A stretch of DNA of 64,000 nucleotides from Hyphococcus luteus (GCF_002943565.1 NZ_PJCH01000003.1:1-64000), one strand, 5' to 3'; positions 1 through 9,488 are shown, numbered from the stretch's first letter. Made by a program: numbers and translations. Notes: generated by a model from the letters alone, not told the origin.

Positions 1-807
1 CTGAACTTCCTCAAAGGCACGGATTCGACCGACTTCCTGGCCTCGCTTGACCGCGATTCCAGCGGCAACGTGACGGCGAGCGCCATCACGGTCGATTCCT
101 TCAGCCTCGAAACGACGGCTGGAACGGCCGTTGATTCCAGCCTCGGCGCCGGCGCGTCCGGCGTGAACGGCAACCAGAACAGCGCCGCTCAGCTCGTCGC
201 CAACGGCAACGACTTCGCTCTCGACATCGACCAGAACTATGACCCTTCCGCGGGCGGCGATGTCTGGGAAGTCCGCATTGACGGCCGCAAATTCACCTAC
301 ACCGCCCAGGTCGGCGACGACCTTAACGATGTGGGCACGGGGCTGAACAACCTGCTGACCGACGCGGGCTACACCACCACTCTTACGGCCGGCACCGCCG
401 GTTCAGCCGACGTTCAGCTCGATATCACCAACGACACCGGCGGCACCGTCGCCTACGAAGTCAATGTGACGGACGGCACCGGCGGCGGGCTTGCCAACCT
501 GAACACTCTTGACGTTTCGACCTCCGCTGGCGCCGCCGATGCGCTCGTCAAAATCGAGGGCCTCATTCAGGAATCGGTCGACGCTTCGGCTGAATTCGGT
601 TCCGCCCAAAAGCGGATCGAAATTCAGAACGAGTTCGTCTCGAACCTGACGGACTCGCTGAAAACCGGCATCGGCGCCCTGACCGACGCTGACCTGGAAG
701 CGGCTTCGGCCCGCCTGCAGTCCCTGCAGGTCCAGCAGCAGCTGGGCATTCAGGCGCTCTCGATCGCGAACTCGTCGCCGAACGCGATCCTCGGCCTGTT
801 CCAATAA
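1..807 (+). CDS. fliC: Flagellin, C-terminal part (5' end outside window)
   Basis: This is the C-terminal 268 codons of a flagellin, the filament subunit exported through the flagellar type III apparatus. The reading frame is open from base 1, so the true start lies upstream of the window; the first in-frame start codon (GTG at 70) is internal. The visible part begins in the variable surface domain, rich in Thr, Ala, Gly and Asp. It ends in a helical D1/D0 segment with the QQLGIQALSIANSSPNAIL-type tail typical of alphaproteobacterial flagellins. flaF and flbT follow directly, which is the usual alphaproteobacterial arrangement and supports the call. Which flagellin paralogue this is cannot be told. 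Confidence 0.93.
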   Translation: MNFLKGTDSTDFLASLDRDSSGNVTASAITVDSFSLETTAGTAVDSSLGAGASGVNGNQNSAAQLVANGNDFALDIDQNYDPSAGGDVWEVRIDGRKFTYTAQVGDDLNDVGTGLNNLLTDAGYTTTLTAGTAGSADVQLDITNDTGGTVAYEVNVTDGTGGGLANLNTLDVSTSAGAADALVKIEGLIQESVDASAEFGSAQKRIEIQNEFVSNLTDSLKTGIGALTDADLEAASARLQSLQVQQQLGIQALSIANSSPNAILGLFQ

Positions 808-819
808 TAGACTATCCCC

Positions 820-852
820 CTGTTCAGGCCTTCAGGCCTTTACAGGATTTTT
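820..852 (+). terminator. Probable terminator after flagellin
   Basis: A hairpin pairs CTGT and AGGCC on the left with GGCCT and ACAG on the right, with a small internal loop, and is followed by a run of five T. It starts 12 bases after the flagellin stop codon. It would separate the very highly expressed flagellin transcript from flaF. Confidence 0.5.
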
Positions 853-902
853 AAGACTATAAAATAACGTGGCGAAGAACCACGGAAGGGGCTTTTAGGG
901 AT

Positions 903-1295
903 ATGAGTACGTCGGCGCTTGCTCGGAACGCTTATCATGAATCCGCACGATCAACGGCGTCGCCGCGTGCAGTAGAACGTCAACTGCTTTCCAAACTGAC
1001 CACGGCCGTCGTTGTCGCCCAGAAGAACCGCGAAGACGATCCCGCAGCATTCGCTCGCGCGCTTGGCAAGAATCTCGAATTCTGGAACGTTGTCGCGGTC
1101 GATGTCGCGAGCGAGAGCAATCAGCTTCCGGCCGAATTGCGCTCTCAGCTTTTCTATCTTTTTGAGTTTACGCAGCATTACACGCGCAAGCTCTTGGCCG
1201 ATGAGGACCATTCGCTCGACGCCGAGCCGCTGATCGACATCAACCAGAACATCATTCGCGGCCTGCAAGGAGCGGAGGATGCGAAACCTGCATGA
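903..1295 (+). CDS. flaF: Flagellar biosynthesis regulator FlaF
   Basis: A 130-residue protein matching the FlaF family in length and in its pattern of RAVERQLLSKLT and an ALGKNLEFWNVVAVDVA-type core. In Caulobacter and relatives FlaF is needed for flagellin synthesis or secretion and works together with FlbT, which acts on flagellin mRNA. The ATG at 903 is the first plausible start. The stop overlaps the flbT start by four bases, so the two are almost certainly co-translated. Position directly after flagellin is diagnostic for alphaproteobacteria. Confidence 0.93.
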   Translation: MSTSALARNAYHESARSTASPRAVERQLLSKLTTAVVVAQKNREDDPAAFARALGKNLEFWNVVAVDVASESNQLPAELRSQLFYLFEFTQHYTRKLLADEDHSLDAEPLIDINQNIIRGLQGAEDAKPA

Positions 1296-1714
1296 CCGGT
1301 CTCGTCATAAAGCTGAAGCCTAACGAGAAAGTGCTCGTCAACGGCGTGCTCCTCCAGAACGGGGATCGCGCCGCGCGCATTCGCGTGCGCTCCAGCGATG
1401 TGTCGATCCTGCGCGCCCGCGACGCCATCCCGAAAGAAGAAGCCAATACGCCGCTAAAGCGCGTCTATTACATTGCCCAACTCGCGCTCGCCGGCGAGGC
1501 CGATTCCGATCAGGCGGTGCACGAACTGCTTCAGGGCCTCAATGCGCTGAAAGGCGTTTTTCCGGGCGAAGCCGGCGAGGATGTCCTGCGCGCCCTTAAA
1601 GCCGCGCAGGAAAAGAAATTTTTCGTCGTCATGCGCGCCCTGAAACGCCATTTCGAATTCGAGGAAGCGTTGCTTCAACGCTCTCCCGCCATGGCCGAGG
1701 CGCTGGCCTCATGA
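1292..1714 (+). CDS. flbT: Flagellin mRNA regulator FlbT
   Basis: A 140-residue FlbT family protein, recognised by its start (MTGLVIKLKPNEKVLVNGV), the following GDRAARIRVRS segment, and a helical second half. FlbT binds the 5' leader of flagellin mRNA and represses its translation until the hook is complete, in concert with FlaF. It overlaps flaF by four bases and the following DUF1217 gene by four bases, so these three genes form one translationally coupled unit. Confidence 0.93.
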   Translation: MTGLVIKLKPNEKVLVNGVLLQNGDRAARIRVRSSDVSILRARDAIPKEEANTPLKRVYYIAQLALAGEADSDQAVHELLQGLNALKGVFPGEAGEDVLRALKAAQEKKFFVVMRALKRHFEFEEALLQRSPAMAEALAS

Positions 1715-2571
1715 CCTTCAATCCGGCCATACCGCTTGACGGTTATATCGGCTGGCGCGTTTTCCAGAAAAACGCGGACAAACAATTTGAAATCTTCCAG
1801 AAGTCGCCGGAAATCGTCCGCAATATGGAGTATTTCCGGGAGCACATCGAGGAAGCGACGACGGCTGAAAAACTCGTCAAAGACCGCAAGCTTTTAACGG
1901 TCGCGCTCGGCGCCTTCGGCCTGCAGGACGAACTCGACAAGAAAGCCTTCATTCAGAAAATCCTCGAAGAAGGCACGGATTTCAACGACTCATTCGCCAA
2001 CAGGCTCTCCGACCCGCGCTGGCGCGATTTCGCCAATGCGTTCGGCTACGGCAACTTTACGGGCTCGCGCGTCGGCATTGAGTCCTTCCGCGAGCAAGTC
2101 GCCAATGATTATCTCGAACGCGCTTTCGAGGTCAGCGTCGGCGAGGTTAACACCAATATGCGCCTCGCCATGAATTTCCGCCGGGAAATTTCCCGCATCG
2201 CCGAAGGCGCAAATGTCGACGATGTCGGCTGGTTCCAGATCATGGGCCAGGAGCCCTTGCGCGCGGTTATGGAAGGCGCACTCGGCCTGCCCTCCTCGAT
2301 CGGTTCGGCGGATATCGACAAGCAAAAAGAACTCTTCGAACGCAAGGCCGATCAGTTTTTCGGCGGCAAGTCGGCAGCGATCTTCAAGGATCCGGTGAAA
2401 GTGGAGGACGCGCTGCGCCGTTTCTTCCTGCAATCGGAAATCGCCAACGGCCCCAGCGCGTCAACGCCCGGCTTTGCCGCGCTGACAGTGCTCGGCAATG
2501 GCGGCGGCAACGCCAATGGCGGCCTCTCCGGCGCCGGCATCGCAAACCTCCTGATTTCCAATTTCGGCTAG
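1711..2571 (+). CDS. DUF1217 family flagellar-locus protein
   Basis: A 286-residue protein of the DUF1217 type, a family found almost only in alphaproteobacterial flagellar loci. The recognisable core is the region starting YIGWRVFQKNADKQFEIFQ, followed by repeated segments such as FNDSFANRLSDPRW and FANAFGYG that suggest duplicated helical modules. The C terminus is Gly/Asn/Ala rich and probably disordered. There is no signal peptide or membrane segment. It overlaps flbT by four bases, which ties it to flagellin or filament assembly. The molecular role is unknown. Confidence 0.8.
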   Translation: MTFNPAIPLDGYIGWRVFQKNADKQFEIFQKSPEIVRNMEYFREHIEEATTAEKLVKDRKLLTVALGAFGLQDELDKKAFIQKILEEGTDFNDSFANRLSDPRWRDFANAFGYGNFTGSRVGIESFREQVANDYLERAFEVSVGEVNTNMRLAMNFRREISRIAEGANVDDVGWFQIMGQEPLRAVMEGALGLPSSIGSADIDKQKELFERKADQFFGGKSAAIFKDPVKVEDALRRFFLQSEIANGPSASTPGFAALTVLGNGGGNANGGLSGAGIANLLISNFG

Positions 2572-2588
2572 CGCCCGATGAATGCAGC

Positions 2589-3986
2589 CTAGGCGCTCAG
2601 CGCATTCGCGCTTGCGGAAGTCGAATGCTGTTTCTTACCGCCGTGAACAATCGCCTGCAGGCGCTGGAAGCTGTCCTCGACGCCCATTTCGGTCTTGTCG
2701 GCAATGAACTGGTCGAGCTTCGGCCAGATTTCGAGCGCCCGGTCGATCTGCGGATCGGCGCCGTGAGCGTATAGCCCGGCGCGCACGATCGTTTCGGAAT
2801 CCTCATAGGCGCGCAGGATCGCCCGCGCCTCACGCAGCAGGACGTTTTCTTCCTCGCTCGCCGCCTTTGGCAAAGAGCGCGACACGCTGCGTGAAACGTC
2901 AATCGCCGGAAAGCGCCCGCGCTCGGCGATCTGCCGCTCAAGCACGATATGACCGTCGAGGATGCCGCGGATCATGTCCGCGACTGGCTCATCATGGTCT
3001 GAGCCCGCGACGAGCACCGAAAAGACCGAGGTGATGTCGCCCTGGCCTTCCTCGCCCGGTCCCGAGCGCTCCACCAGCGATGCGATGGTGCGGAAAGTCG
3101 AGGGCGGAAAAGCGTGCAGCGAGGGCGCCTCGCCGGCGGAGAGCGCAATTTCGCGATGGGCTTCTGCGTAACGGGTGAGCGAATCGAACAGCAGCAGGAC
3201 CTGCTTGCCCTGATCGCGGAAATATTCCGCCGTCGCCATGGCGAGATGCGCGCCGCGCTTCTTGGCGAGCGGCGACTGATCCGCCGTGGAGGCGATCACC
3301 ACGGATTTCTCCCGGCCTTCAGGGCTCAGCGTGTCTTCGATAAAGGCACGCACTTCCCGCCCCCGCTCGCCGATCATGGCGATCACCGCGACATCGCATT
3401 CAACGCCGCAAGCAATGTCGCCGAGGAGCGAGGATTTGCCGACGCCGGACCCCGCGAAAAGGCCGATACGCTGGCCGCGGCAGATCGGCAGGAGCGTGTC
3501 CGTGACGCAAAGACCGGTGGACAGACGGCTCCCCAGCATTTTGCGTTTCGCCGCATTGGGCGCGGCGCGCTCCAGCGGCGCGGAAATCTCGCCGGGCTTT
3601 AGGACGCCGTCGTCCATGGGCGCGCCGAAGGGGTCGATGATGCGGCCGATCCAGGCTTCAGAAGGAAGCGCATACCCGCCGCCGCGATCGAGGACAGCCA
3701 TGCTCCCAAGCGCGGCCCCGGCGAGCGAGCCATAGGCGAAGGCCGTAACCAGCTCCCCGTCCATGGCGACAATTTTGGCGCGGACTTCCCGGCCGCCGCC
3801 GCCCGCGCGTTTGTTTGCCGTGCGTCTTTCGGTCGAGATCAGCACCGTATCGTCGAGCGAAGCATGTCCGGCGAGACCGGAGATCTTTATGGACAGGCCA
3901 TCGGTCGCCGTTACGACGCCATAGCGGCGCGGCCCTGCCGTCTTAAGCAGTTGTTCAACTTTTGGCGGGGCCAGAGGATGGTTCAT
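2589..3986 (-). CDS. fliI: Flagellar export ATPase FliI
   Basis: A 465-residue FliI, the cytoplasmic ATPase that helps unfold and deliver substrates to the flagellar type III export gate. The Walker A motif GLFAGSGVGKSSLL and the Walker B region QVLLLFDSLTRYAEA are intact, and the fold is the F1-beta-like one shared with type III secretion ATPases. It is transcribed divergently from flgB, with an 87-base shared promoter region. It ends 17 bases from the convergent DUF1217 gene. The FliJ-like partner is not adjacent but may be the small gene at 9469. Confidence 0.96.
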   Translation of the reverse strand: MNHPLAPPKVEQLLKTAGPRRYGVVTATDGLSIKISGLAGHASLDDTVLISTERRTANKRAGGGGREVRAKIVAMDGELVTAFAYGSLAGAALGSMAVLDRGGGYALPSEAWIGRIIDPFGAPMDDGVLKPGEISAPLERAAPNAAKRKMLGSRLSTGLCVTDTLLPICRGQRIGLFAGSGVGKSSLLGDIACGVECDVAVIAMIGERGREVRAFIEDTLSPEGREKSVVIASTADQSPLAKKRGAHLAMATAEYFRDQGKQVLLLFDSLTRYAEAHREIALSAGEAPSLHAFPPSTFRTIASLVERSGPGEEGQGDITSVFSVLVAGSDHDEPVADMIRGILDGHIVLERQIAERGRFPAIDVSRSVSRSLPKAASEEENVLLREARAILRAYEDSETIVRAGLYAHGADPQIDRALEIWPKLDQFIADKTEMGVEDSFQRLQAIVHGGKKQHSTSASANALSA

Positions 3987-4073
3987 AAGAAAGACGCGCG
4001 CTCAAACGTGGTTAATTCTTCATTCAACATATCGGTGCATTTATCCCTTACCGCTGGTTAAGGCGAGGTATAA

Positions 4074-4454
4074 ATGTTTAGCGATCTGAAAATGCTGCAC
4101 ACGGCTGCTGCACTGGCGCGCCACTCGGTCGAGCGCCATGCGCAGATTGCGGAAAATATCGCCAACGCCGATACGCCCGGCTTCAAGGCGAAGGATCTTG
4201 AACCCTTTTCCGAGGCCTATGCGAAAGCCGAACGCCAAACGGCGATGCAAACGCAAGGGTCGAACTTTGCGCAAACGGCTTTCCGCGCCGAACGCATCGA
4301 TATCGCGGGCGTCGCCTCGCCCAACGGCAACACAGTATCGCTGGAAGACCAGATGACGCGTTCAACCGCCGCCACGCGCGACCATGACACGGCGATCACC
4401 ATTTACAGCAAAACGCTTTCCATGCTGCGCGCCACGCTCGGCGGCCGCGGTTAG
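4074..4454 (+). CDS. flgB: Flagellar basal-body rod protein FlgB
   Basis: A 126-residue proximal rod subunit. The N-terminal helix and the motif IAENIANADTPGFKAKDL (around residues 24-41) are characteristic of rod/hook proteins, and the C-terminal helix follows after a short variable loop. FlgB is exported by the flagellar apparatus and sits at the base of the rod next to FliE. It opens the flgB-flgC-fliE-fliQ-flhA-fliR-flhB operon, with 11 bases to flgC. Confidence 0.96.
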   Translation: MFSDLKMLHTAAALARHSVERHAQIAENIANADTPGFKAKDLEPFSEAYAKAERQTAMQTQGSNFAQTAFRAERIDIAGVASPNGNTVSLEDQMTRSTAATRDHDTAITIYSKTLSMLRATLGGRG

Positions 4455-4465
4455 GGAGGGAAATC

Positions 4466-4858
4466 ATGAATCCTTTTGAAAAAATCACCGCAGCCGCCAC
4501 GTCCGGCATGCGCGCGCAGGCCCAGCGCCTCGAAGTCGTCAGCGAGAACATCGCCAATGTCGACACCCACGGCTATCAGCGCAAACAGATCAGCTTTGAA
4601 AATATTTACGACCGCGCCTCGGGCGTCAATCGCGTCGAGGTCGGGCGCATGATGCTCGACCAGAGCCCGGGCGAGAAAGTGTTCGACCCGGAACATCCCT
4701 TCGCCAATGAAGAGGGCTATGTGGTGATGTCCAATGTCAACATGATGACGGAATTCGCCGATTCGCGCGAGGCGACACGCTCCTACGACGCCGGACTCGA
4801 AGTCTTTCGCCAGGCCCGCGACATGTACACGTCGCTCCTCGACATTCTGAAATCTTAA
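4466..4858 (+). CDS. flgC: Flagellar basal-body rod protein FlgC
   Basis: A 130-residue rod protein with the family motif VSENIANVDTHGYQRKQI near residues 25-42 and the C-terminal YDAGLEVFRQARDMYTSLLDI helix that packs in the rod core. A clear ribosome-binding sequence (AGGGAGG) lies just before the ATG. It is the second gene of the operon, between flgB and fliE, as in most alphaproteobacteria. Confidence 0.96.
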   Translation: MNPFEKITAAATSGMRAQAQRLEVVSENIANVDTHGYQRKQISFENIYDRASGVNRVEVGRMMLDQSPGEKVFDPEHPFANEEGYVVMSNVNMMTEFADSREATRSYDAGLEVFRQARDMYTSLLDILKS

Positions 4859-4872
4859 AAGGGAGGCTTTTC

Positions 4873-5196
4873 ATGAAACTGCCCGCTTTCCACGCCGCCC
4901 AGAGCTATAATCTCGCCAAGAGCGCACTCAAAACCGAAGGTTCGCCCGGAAAAGCCGGCGATGCGAGCCCAAGCGTCAAGGGCCTCGAAGAAAACCCGGC
5001 CTTCAAGGCCGTGCACGAAGTCGCCTCGAGCGTCGCCGAAGGCGAAAAGGCGGCCATGAATTACATGACCGGCTCGGCGGACCCGCATTCGGTGGTCGAG
5101 GCGCTCGCAAAGGCCGAGCTTGCCGTGCAGACCGCCGTTACCGTGCGCGACAAGGTCGTCGAAGCCTATCAGGAACTCATCCGGATGCCGATCTAA
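4873..5196 (+). CDS. fliE: Flagellar hook-basal body protein FliE
   Basis: A 107-residue FliE, the junction protein linking the MS ring and export gate to the rod. The C-terminal half (VEALAKAELAVQTAVTVRDKVVEAYQEL) is the conserved helix of the family; the N-terminal half is variable, as usual. It has a good Shine-Dalgarno (GGGAGG) eleven bases after the flgC stop. Confidence 0.93.
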   Translation: MKLPAFHAAQSYNLAKSALKTEGSPGKAGDASPSVKGLEENPAFKAVHEVASSVAEGEKAAMNYMTGSADPHSVVEALAKAELAVQTAVTVRDKVVEAYQELIRMPI

Positions 5197-5207
5197 AGGG
5201 GCGCACC

Positions 5208-5474
5208 GTGACGGAAACCGAAATCGCAGACATTTTCCGCCAGTTCATGTGGACCGCTGTGTGGATGGGCGCGCCGATGATCGGCGCCGCGCTTGTCGTC
5301 GGCATCGTCGTCGGTCTTTTCCAGGCGCTCACCTCCATTCAGGAGCTCACCCTCACCTTCGCGCCGAAGCTTCTTTTCATGCTGCTCGTCTTCTGGCTCA
5401 CCGCCGGTCATATGGCGCAGCTTCTCGCCAACCTCTTCGACAATCTGGTTTTGCCCGCAATCGCCGGAACATAA
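5208..5474 (+). CDS. fliQ: Flagellar export gate protein FliQ
   Basis: An 88-residue integral membrane protein with two transmembrane helices (about residues 17-40 and 53-75). The conserved FQALTSIQELTLTFAPKLL link lies between them. It forms part of the FliPQR export gate. The start is a GTG with an upstream AAGGGG. fliP is not in this window; fliR and flhB follow after flhA. Confidence 0.94.
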   Translation: MTETEIADIFRQFMWTAVWMGAPMIGAALVVGIVVGLFQALTSIQELTLTFAPKLLFMLLVFWLTAGHMAQLLANLFDNLVLPAIAGT

Positions 5475-5511
5475 GCGCCGAGCCCGATAAACAGTAAAAA
5501 AGAGTCACTTC

Positions 5512-7596
5512 ATGGACAGCGCGCTCAAACTCAACCTGCCCGGCCAGACGACGGTGCTTCTCGCCATCGGCCTGATGGCGATCATCGTCATGATGGTTCT
5601 GCCGGTGCCTTCCTTCGTTCTCGATATCGGGCTTACTCTTTCCTTCGCCCTGGCGATCCTGATCTTTACGATGACCCTGTTCATCGAAAGACCGCTGGAA
5701 TTTTCCGCTTTCCCGACGGTGCTGCTCGCCTCGCTGATGCTGCGCCTGTCGCTCAACGTCTCCTCCACCAAGCTGATCATCGGCGAAGGCCATACGGGCC
5801 CCGACGCCGCCGGCAAAGTGATCGAAGGCTTCGCCATGTTCATCATGGGCGGAAATGTTTTTCTCGGCCTTGTGGTGTTCGGCGTTCTCCTCATCGTCAA
5901 TTTCATGGTGATCACCAAGGGCGCGGGGCGCATGGCGGAAGTCGGCGCGCGTTTCGCCCTGGACGGCATGCCGGGCAAACAGCTCGCCATCGACAGCGAC
6001 GTGGCCTCCGGCGCCATCAGCCATGAAGAAGCCAAAGAACGCCGCCGCATCGAACAGGACGAGACGACCTTTTTCGGCTCCCTCGACGGCGCGTCGAAAT
6101 TCGTCAAAGGCGACGCCATCGCCGGCCTTCTGATCACGCTCTTGAACCTTGTGGTCGGTCTCGGCATGGGCATCGGGGCCCATGGCATGACGGCCGGCGA
6201 CGCTGCTTCCACCTATTCGATTCTGACTGTCGGCGACGGCCTCGTAAGCCAGATCCCGGCGGTGATCATTTCCATCGCCGCGGCGCTCCTTCTCTCAAAA
6301 GGCGGCGTCGCCGGCTCCGCCGACAAGGCGATGCTCGCGCAGCTCGGCACGAATCCGCTGGCGCTCGGCACCGTTGCGGTCATCATGGCCGTCTTCGCGC
6401 TGATGCCCGGCCTTCCCTTCCTGCCGTTTTTCATCGGCGCGGGCGGCTTCGCCACGGCCTCTTATCTCATCTACAAGGATCAGGAAGAGAAAAAACAGGC
6501 GGCGCAGGAAGCGCCGCCGCCCAAACCCAAAGAAACTCAAAAACAGCTCGGCGACGTGCTCGATGTCGACGAAATTCACGTCGAGTTTTCCGGCGACCTC
6601 ATTCCGCTGGCGCTCGACAATGTCAACGGGCTTGAACCGCGCATCGTCAAAATCCGCCATTACATCGCGGCGGAGTTCGGCTTCATCATCCCGCCGATCC
6701 GCCTCACCGACAATCTCGATCTCAAAGCCAATGAATATGTGGTCAAGATTCAGGGCGTCGCCGCCGCACGCGGAAAACTTTATCAGGACAAGGTGCTGGT
6801 CATCGTGGACGATCTCGCCAATCTGCCGATCCCCGGCGAGGATTGCGAGGAGCCGGTCTATGGCGCGCCCGCGCGCTGGGTCGACCGCAAGGCCCGCGAG
6901 GACGCCATGGCGCTCGGCCATGCGGTCGTGGAGCCGGCGGAAGTGGTCTCGACCCACCTGCTCGAAACCATCAAGCAGAATTTCTCGCGCCTCGTCACGC
7001 GCCGTTCGGTGCAGCGGATTTTCGACGAGTTCGTGAAAAACTCCGATACGGACCGCGCCGCCTCCAACCGCCGCCTGCTCGACGATTTCGTGCCGGACAA
7101 GGCGCCGATCGAATTCGTTCAGTCCGTTTTCCGCCTCTTGCTCGACGAGCGCGTGCCGATCCGCAACCTGCCGGTCATGCTCGAGACCATCGCTGAAGGC
7201 CGGAACATGTACAACTCCGCCGAAGAGGTCACGGAATTCGTTCGTCAGCGGATTTCACGCAATTTCGTCACGGCGCTGCAGACCGAGGACGGCTCTCTGC
7301 CGCTTATCCAGATCGGCCTCGACTGGGAATCGACTTTCGCCGAGCACGAAACGCAAAGCCCGGGCGGCGGCACGGATGTCGCCCTGCCGCCGGCGGATTT
7401 CAACCGGCTCGCCCAGGCCGTAGTCGAACAGATCAACCAGTCGACGGCGCGCCAGCTTTACCCGGCGATCGTCACCTCGGCCAAACGGCGGCGGTTCATC
7501 CGCGCCGTCCTGCACGCCAAAAAGATCCGCAATCCCGTCCTCTCTTATGAAGAGATCGACACCAGCGCGAAGCCGGTGCTGGTCGGGACAGCTTAA
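5512..7596 (+). CDS. flhA: Flagellar export protein FlhA
   Basis: A 694-residue FlhA, the nonameric export gate component. The N-terminal half carries about eight membrane helices. The FHIPEP signature region is visible (FALDGMPGKQLAIDSDV, about residues 147-163). A charged linker (EEKKQAAQEAPPPKPKE, around residue 330) leads to the large cytoplasmic domain that docks chaperone-substrate complexes. Length is normal for the family. It lies between fliQ and fliR, with only three bases to fliR. Confidence 0.97.
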   Translation: MDSALKLNLPGQTTVLLAIGLMAIIVMMVLPVPSFVLDIGLTLSFALAILIFTMTLFIERPLEFSAFPTVLLASLMLRLSLNVSSTKLIIGEGHTGPDAAGKVIEGFAMFIMGGNVFLGLVVFGVLLIVNFMVITKGAGRMAEVGARFALDGMPGKQLAIDSDVASGAISHEEAKERRRIEQDETTFFGSLDGASKFVKGDAIAGLLITLLNLVVGLGMGIGAHGMTAGDAASTYSILTVGDGLVSQIPAVIISIAAALLLSKGGVAGSADKAMLAQLGTNPLALGTVAVIMAVFALMPGLPFLPFFIGAGGFATASYLIYKDQEEKKQAAQEAPPPKPKETQKQLGDVLDVDEIHVEFSGDLIPLALDNVNGLEPRIVKIRHYIAAEFGFIIPPIRLTDNLDLKANEYVVKIQGVAAARGKLYQDKVLVIVDDLANLPIPGEDCEEPVYGAPARWVDRKAREDAMALGHAVVEPAEVVSTHLLETIKQNFSRLVTRRSVQRIFDEFVKNSDTDRAASNRRLLDDFVPDKAPIEFVQSVFRLLLDERVPIRNLPVMLETIAEGRNMYNSAEEVTEFVRQRISRNFVTALQTEDGSLPLIQIGLDWESTFAEHETQSPGGGTDVALPPADFNRLAQAVVEQINQSTARQLYPAIVTSAKRRRFIRAVLHAKKIRNPVLSYEEIDTSAKPVLVGTA

Positions 7597-7599
7597 GTC

Positions 7600-8388
7600 A
7601 TGGATGCGCTGGCGTCCCTGTCGCCGCTCGTCGACGCCGGCGCGCCGATGGTCATCCTCATCGGCGCGGTGTTCACCCGCATTTCCGCGGTCGCTTTTCT
7701 GTTGCCGGGACTGGGCGAACGGGCGGTTCCGGCGCGCGCGCGCCTCGCCGCGGCGATCGCCATCGCCATGGTGCTAACGCCCATGGTTATAACGCCTGAC
7801 ATGCGGCCGCCCGATTCGATTGCGGGCGTCGTCGCACTTTACGCCGCCGAATTCATGAGCGGCGCAATTATCGGTTTCGCCTTCCGGATGATGATTTTCA
7901 TCCTGCAGATCGCCGGCGCCATCATCGCCCAAAGCGTCTCCCTGTCCCAGCTTTTCGGACCCACAGTCGGTTTCGATTCGGAATCGCCATTCGCGGCGAT
8001 CCTCGTCATGGCGGGCGTCGCCATCGCCGCCGCCTCAGGGCTTCATATTCATATCGTCAGCGCGCTCGCCGATCTTTACGAAACCCTGCCTTTCGGCCAG
8101 TTCCCCGGCGCGGCGGAAACCGGAGAATGGGCGGCGACGCGCACCGGCGCGGCGCTGATGAAATCGCTCGCGCTCGCCTCGCCTTTCGTCATTCTCGGCT
8201 TTCTCTATTCGCTGGCGCTTGCGGCGGCGAGCCGCGCCATGCCGCAATTGATGGCCGCTTTCGTGGGCGCGCCCGCCGTGACGCTGGCCGGCCTCGGGCT
8301 TTTCGCCGCCGCCGCGCCGATCATTCTCTTCGAATGGCTCGCTTCGTTTCAGCGCATTCTCTTTGACATCTTCTCGGGGAGCTTATGA
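7600..8388 (+). CDS. fliR: Flagellar export gate protein FliR
   Basis: A 262-residue membrane protein with about six transmembrane helices. It contains the typical motif SVSLSQLFGPTVGFDSESP and a C-terminal helix ending in the LFEWLASFQRILFDIFS segment. FliR wraps FliP and FliQ in the export gate core. Its stop codon overlaps the flhB start by four bases, which implies translational coupling. Confidence 0.95.
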   Translation: MDALASLSPLVDAGAPMVILIGAVFTRISAVAFLLPGLGERAVPARARLAAAIAIAMVLTPMVITPDMRPPDSIAGVVALYAAEFMSGAIIGFAFRMMIFILQIAGAIIAQSVSLSQLFGPTVGFDSESPFAAILVMAGVAIAAASGLHIHIVSALADLYETLPFGQFPGAAETGEWAATRTGAALMKSLALASPFVILGFLYSLALAAASRAMPQLMAAFVGAPAVTLAGLGLFAAAAPIILFEWLASFQRILFDIFSGSL

Positions 8389-9488
8389 GCGAGAAACCTG
8401 AAGACAGCGGCCAGGAGAAAAGTCACGAACCGACCCAGTCGCGCATCGACAAGGCGCGGCGGGAAGGCGATGTCGCGCAGTCGAAAGAGGCGAACGCCGC
8501 CGCCTCCTATGTGGGGTTTTACCTCGCCCTCGCCGCCGCCTCGAGCGGCGCCGCCGCGGCCCTCGCCTTTCATTTGTCGCAGCTTTTCGACCGTCCGGAA
8601 GCTTTCGCCAAACAGGCTTTTTCCGGGGATGGCTCGGCCTTCATCGCCAAGCTTTCAGGCGTTGCGCTGGAAGCGGTCGCGCCTTTTCTCATCCTGCCGG
8701 CGCTCGGCGTTCTCGCCTCTTTATTTGCGCAGCAGGCGATCGCTTTCGCGCCGTCGAAGATCCAGCCGAAATTCTCGCGCCTGTCGCTCGTCTCCAATGC
8801 GAAGAAAAAATACGGACCCGACGGGTTAAGCGAGTTCGCCAAAAGCGCGGCGAAATTGATCGCCATCTGCATCATGTTCGGGGCGTTTTACGCGCACCGC
8901 TTCACAACCCTGCCGCTCGATGCGCGGTTTCCGGCGCAGGGCGTGCCGCAGGCGATCCTGCGCGAAGGCGTGATTTTCGCCGGCATGATTGTGCTGTTTT
9001 CCACCGCCATCGCGCTTGTCGACGTGCCGTGGTCGCGCCACCGCCACAACCAGAAGCTCAAAATGACGCTCGAAGAGCTGAAAAAGGAGACCAAGGAGCA
9101 GGAAGGCGACCCGGCAATGAAGCAGAACCGGCGCGAGCGCGGCCAGGCCATCGCCCGCAACCAGATGATGCAAGACGTGCCGGAAGCCGACGTGGTCATC
9201 GTCAACCCGACCCACTACGCCGTGGCCCTGAAATGGGACCGCAAAGGCGGCGGCGCGCCGGTCTGCGTCGCCAAGGGCGTCGACGAGCTTGCGCTCAAGA
9301 TCCGGGAAGTCGCAGCCGTTTCCGGCGTGCCGATCCGCTCCGATCCGCCGACGGCGCGCGCCATTCACGCCAGCGTCGAAATCGGCGACGAAATCCAGCG
9401 CGACCAGTACGCCGCGGTCGCCGCCGCCATCCACTTTGCGGACGCCATGAGAAAGAAAGCGGGCAGCTATGGCCAAGAGCAAAGCTAA
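8385..9488 (+). CDS. flhB: Flagellar export switch protein FlhB
   Basis: A 367-residue FlhB with four membrane helices and a cytoplasmic domain. The autocleavage site NPTH lies at residues 274-277 in VIVNPTHYAVALKW; cleavage between N and P switches export specificity from rod/hook to filament proteins. The N terminus (SGQEKSHEPTQSRIDKARREGDV) is also typical. Its end overlaps the next small gene by 20 bases. Confidence 0.96.
   Translation: MSEKPEDSGQEKSHEPTQSRIDKARREGDVAQSKEANAAASYVGFYLALAAASSGAAAALAFHLSQLFDRPEAFAKQAFSGDGSAFIAKLSGVALEAVAPFLILPALGVLASLFAQQAIAFAPSKIQPKFSRLSLVSNAKKKYGPDGLSEFAKSAAKLIAICIMFGAFYAHRFTTLPLDARFPAQGVPQAILREGVIFAGMIVLFSTAIALVDVPWSRHRHNQKLKMTLEELKKETKEQEGDPAMKQNRRERGQAIARNQMMQDVPEADVVIVNPTHYAVALKWDRKGGGAPVCVAKGVDELALKIREVAAVSGVPIRSDPPTARAIHASVEIGDEIQRDQYAAVAAAIHFADAMRKKAGSYGQEQS

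Noticed and set aside
403-804. Open frame on the minus strand inside flagellin
   Set aside because: It is a shadow of the flagellin coding strand, with no family pattern or ribosome-binding site.
4012-4026. CtrA-like site before flgB
   Set aside because: TTAA-N7-TTCA keeps only one full half-site, and the short AT-rich fliI/flgB gap makes such a match likely by chance.
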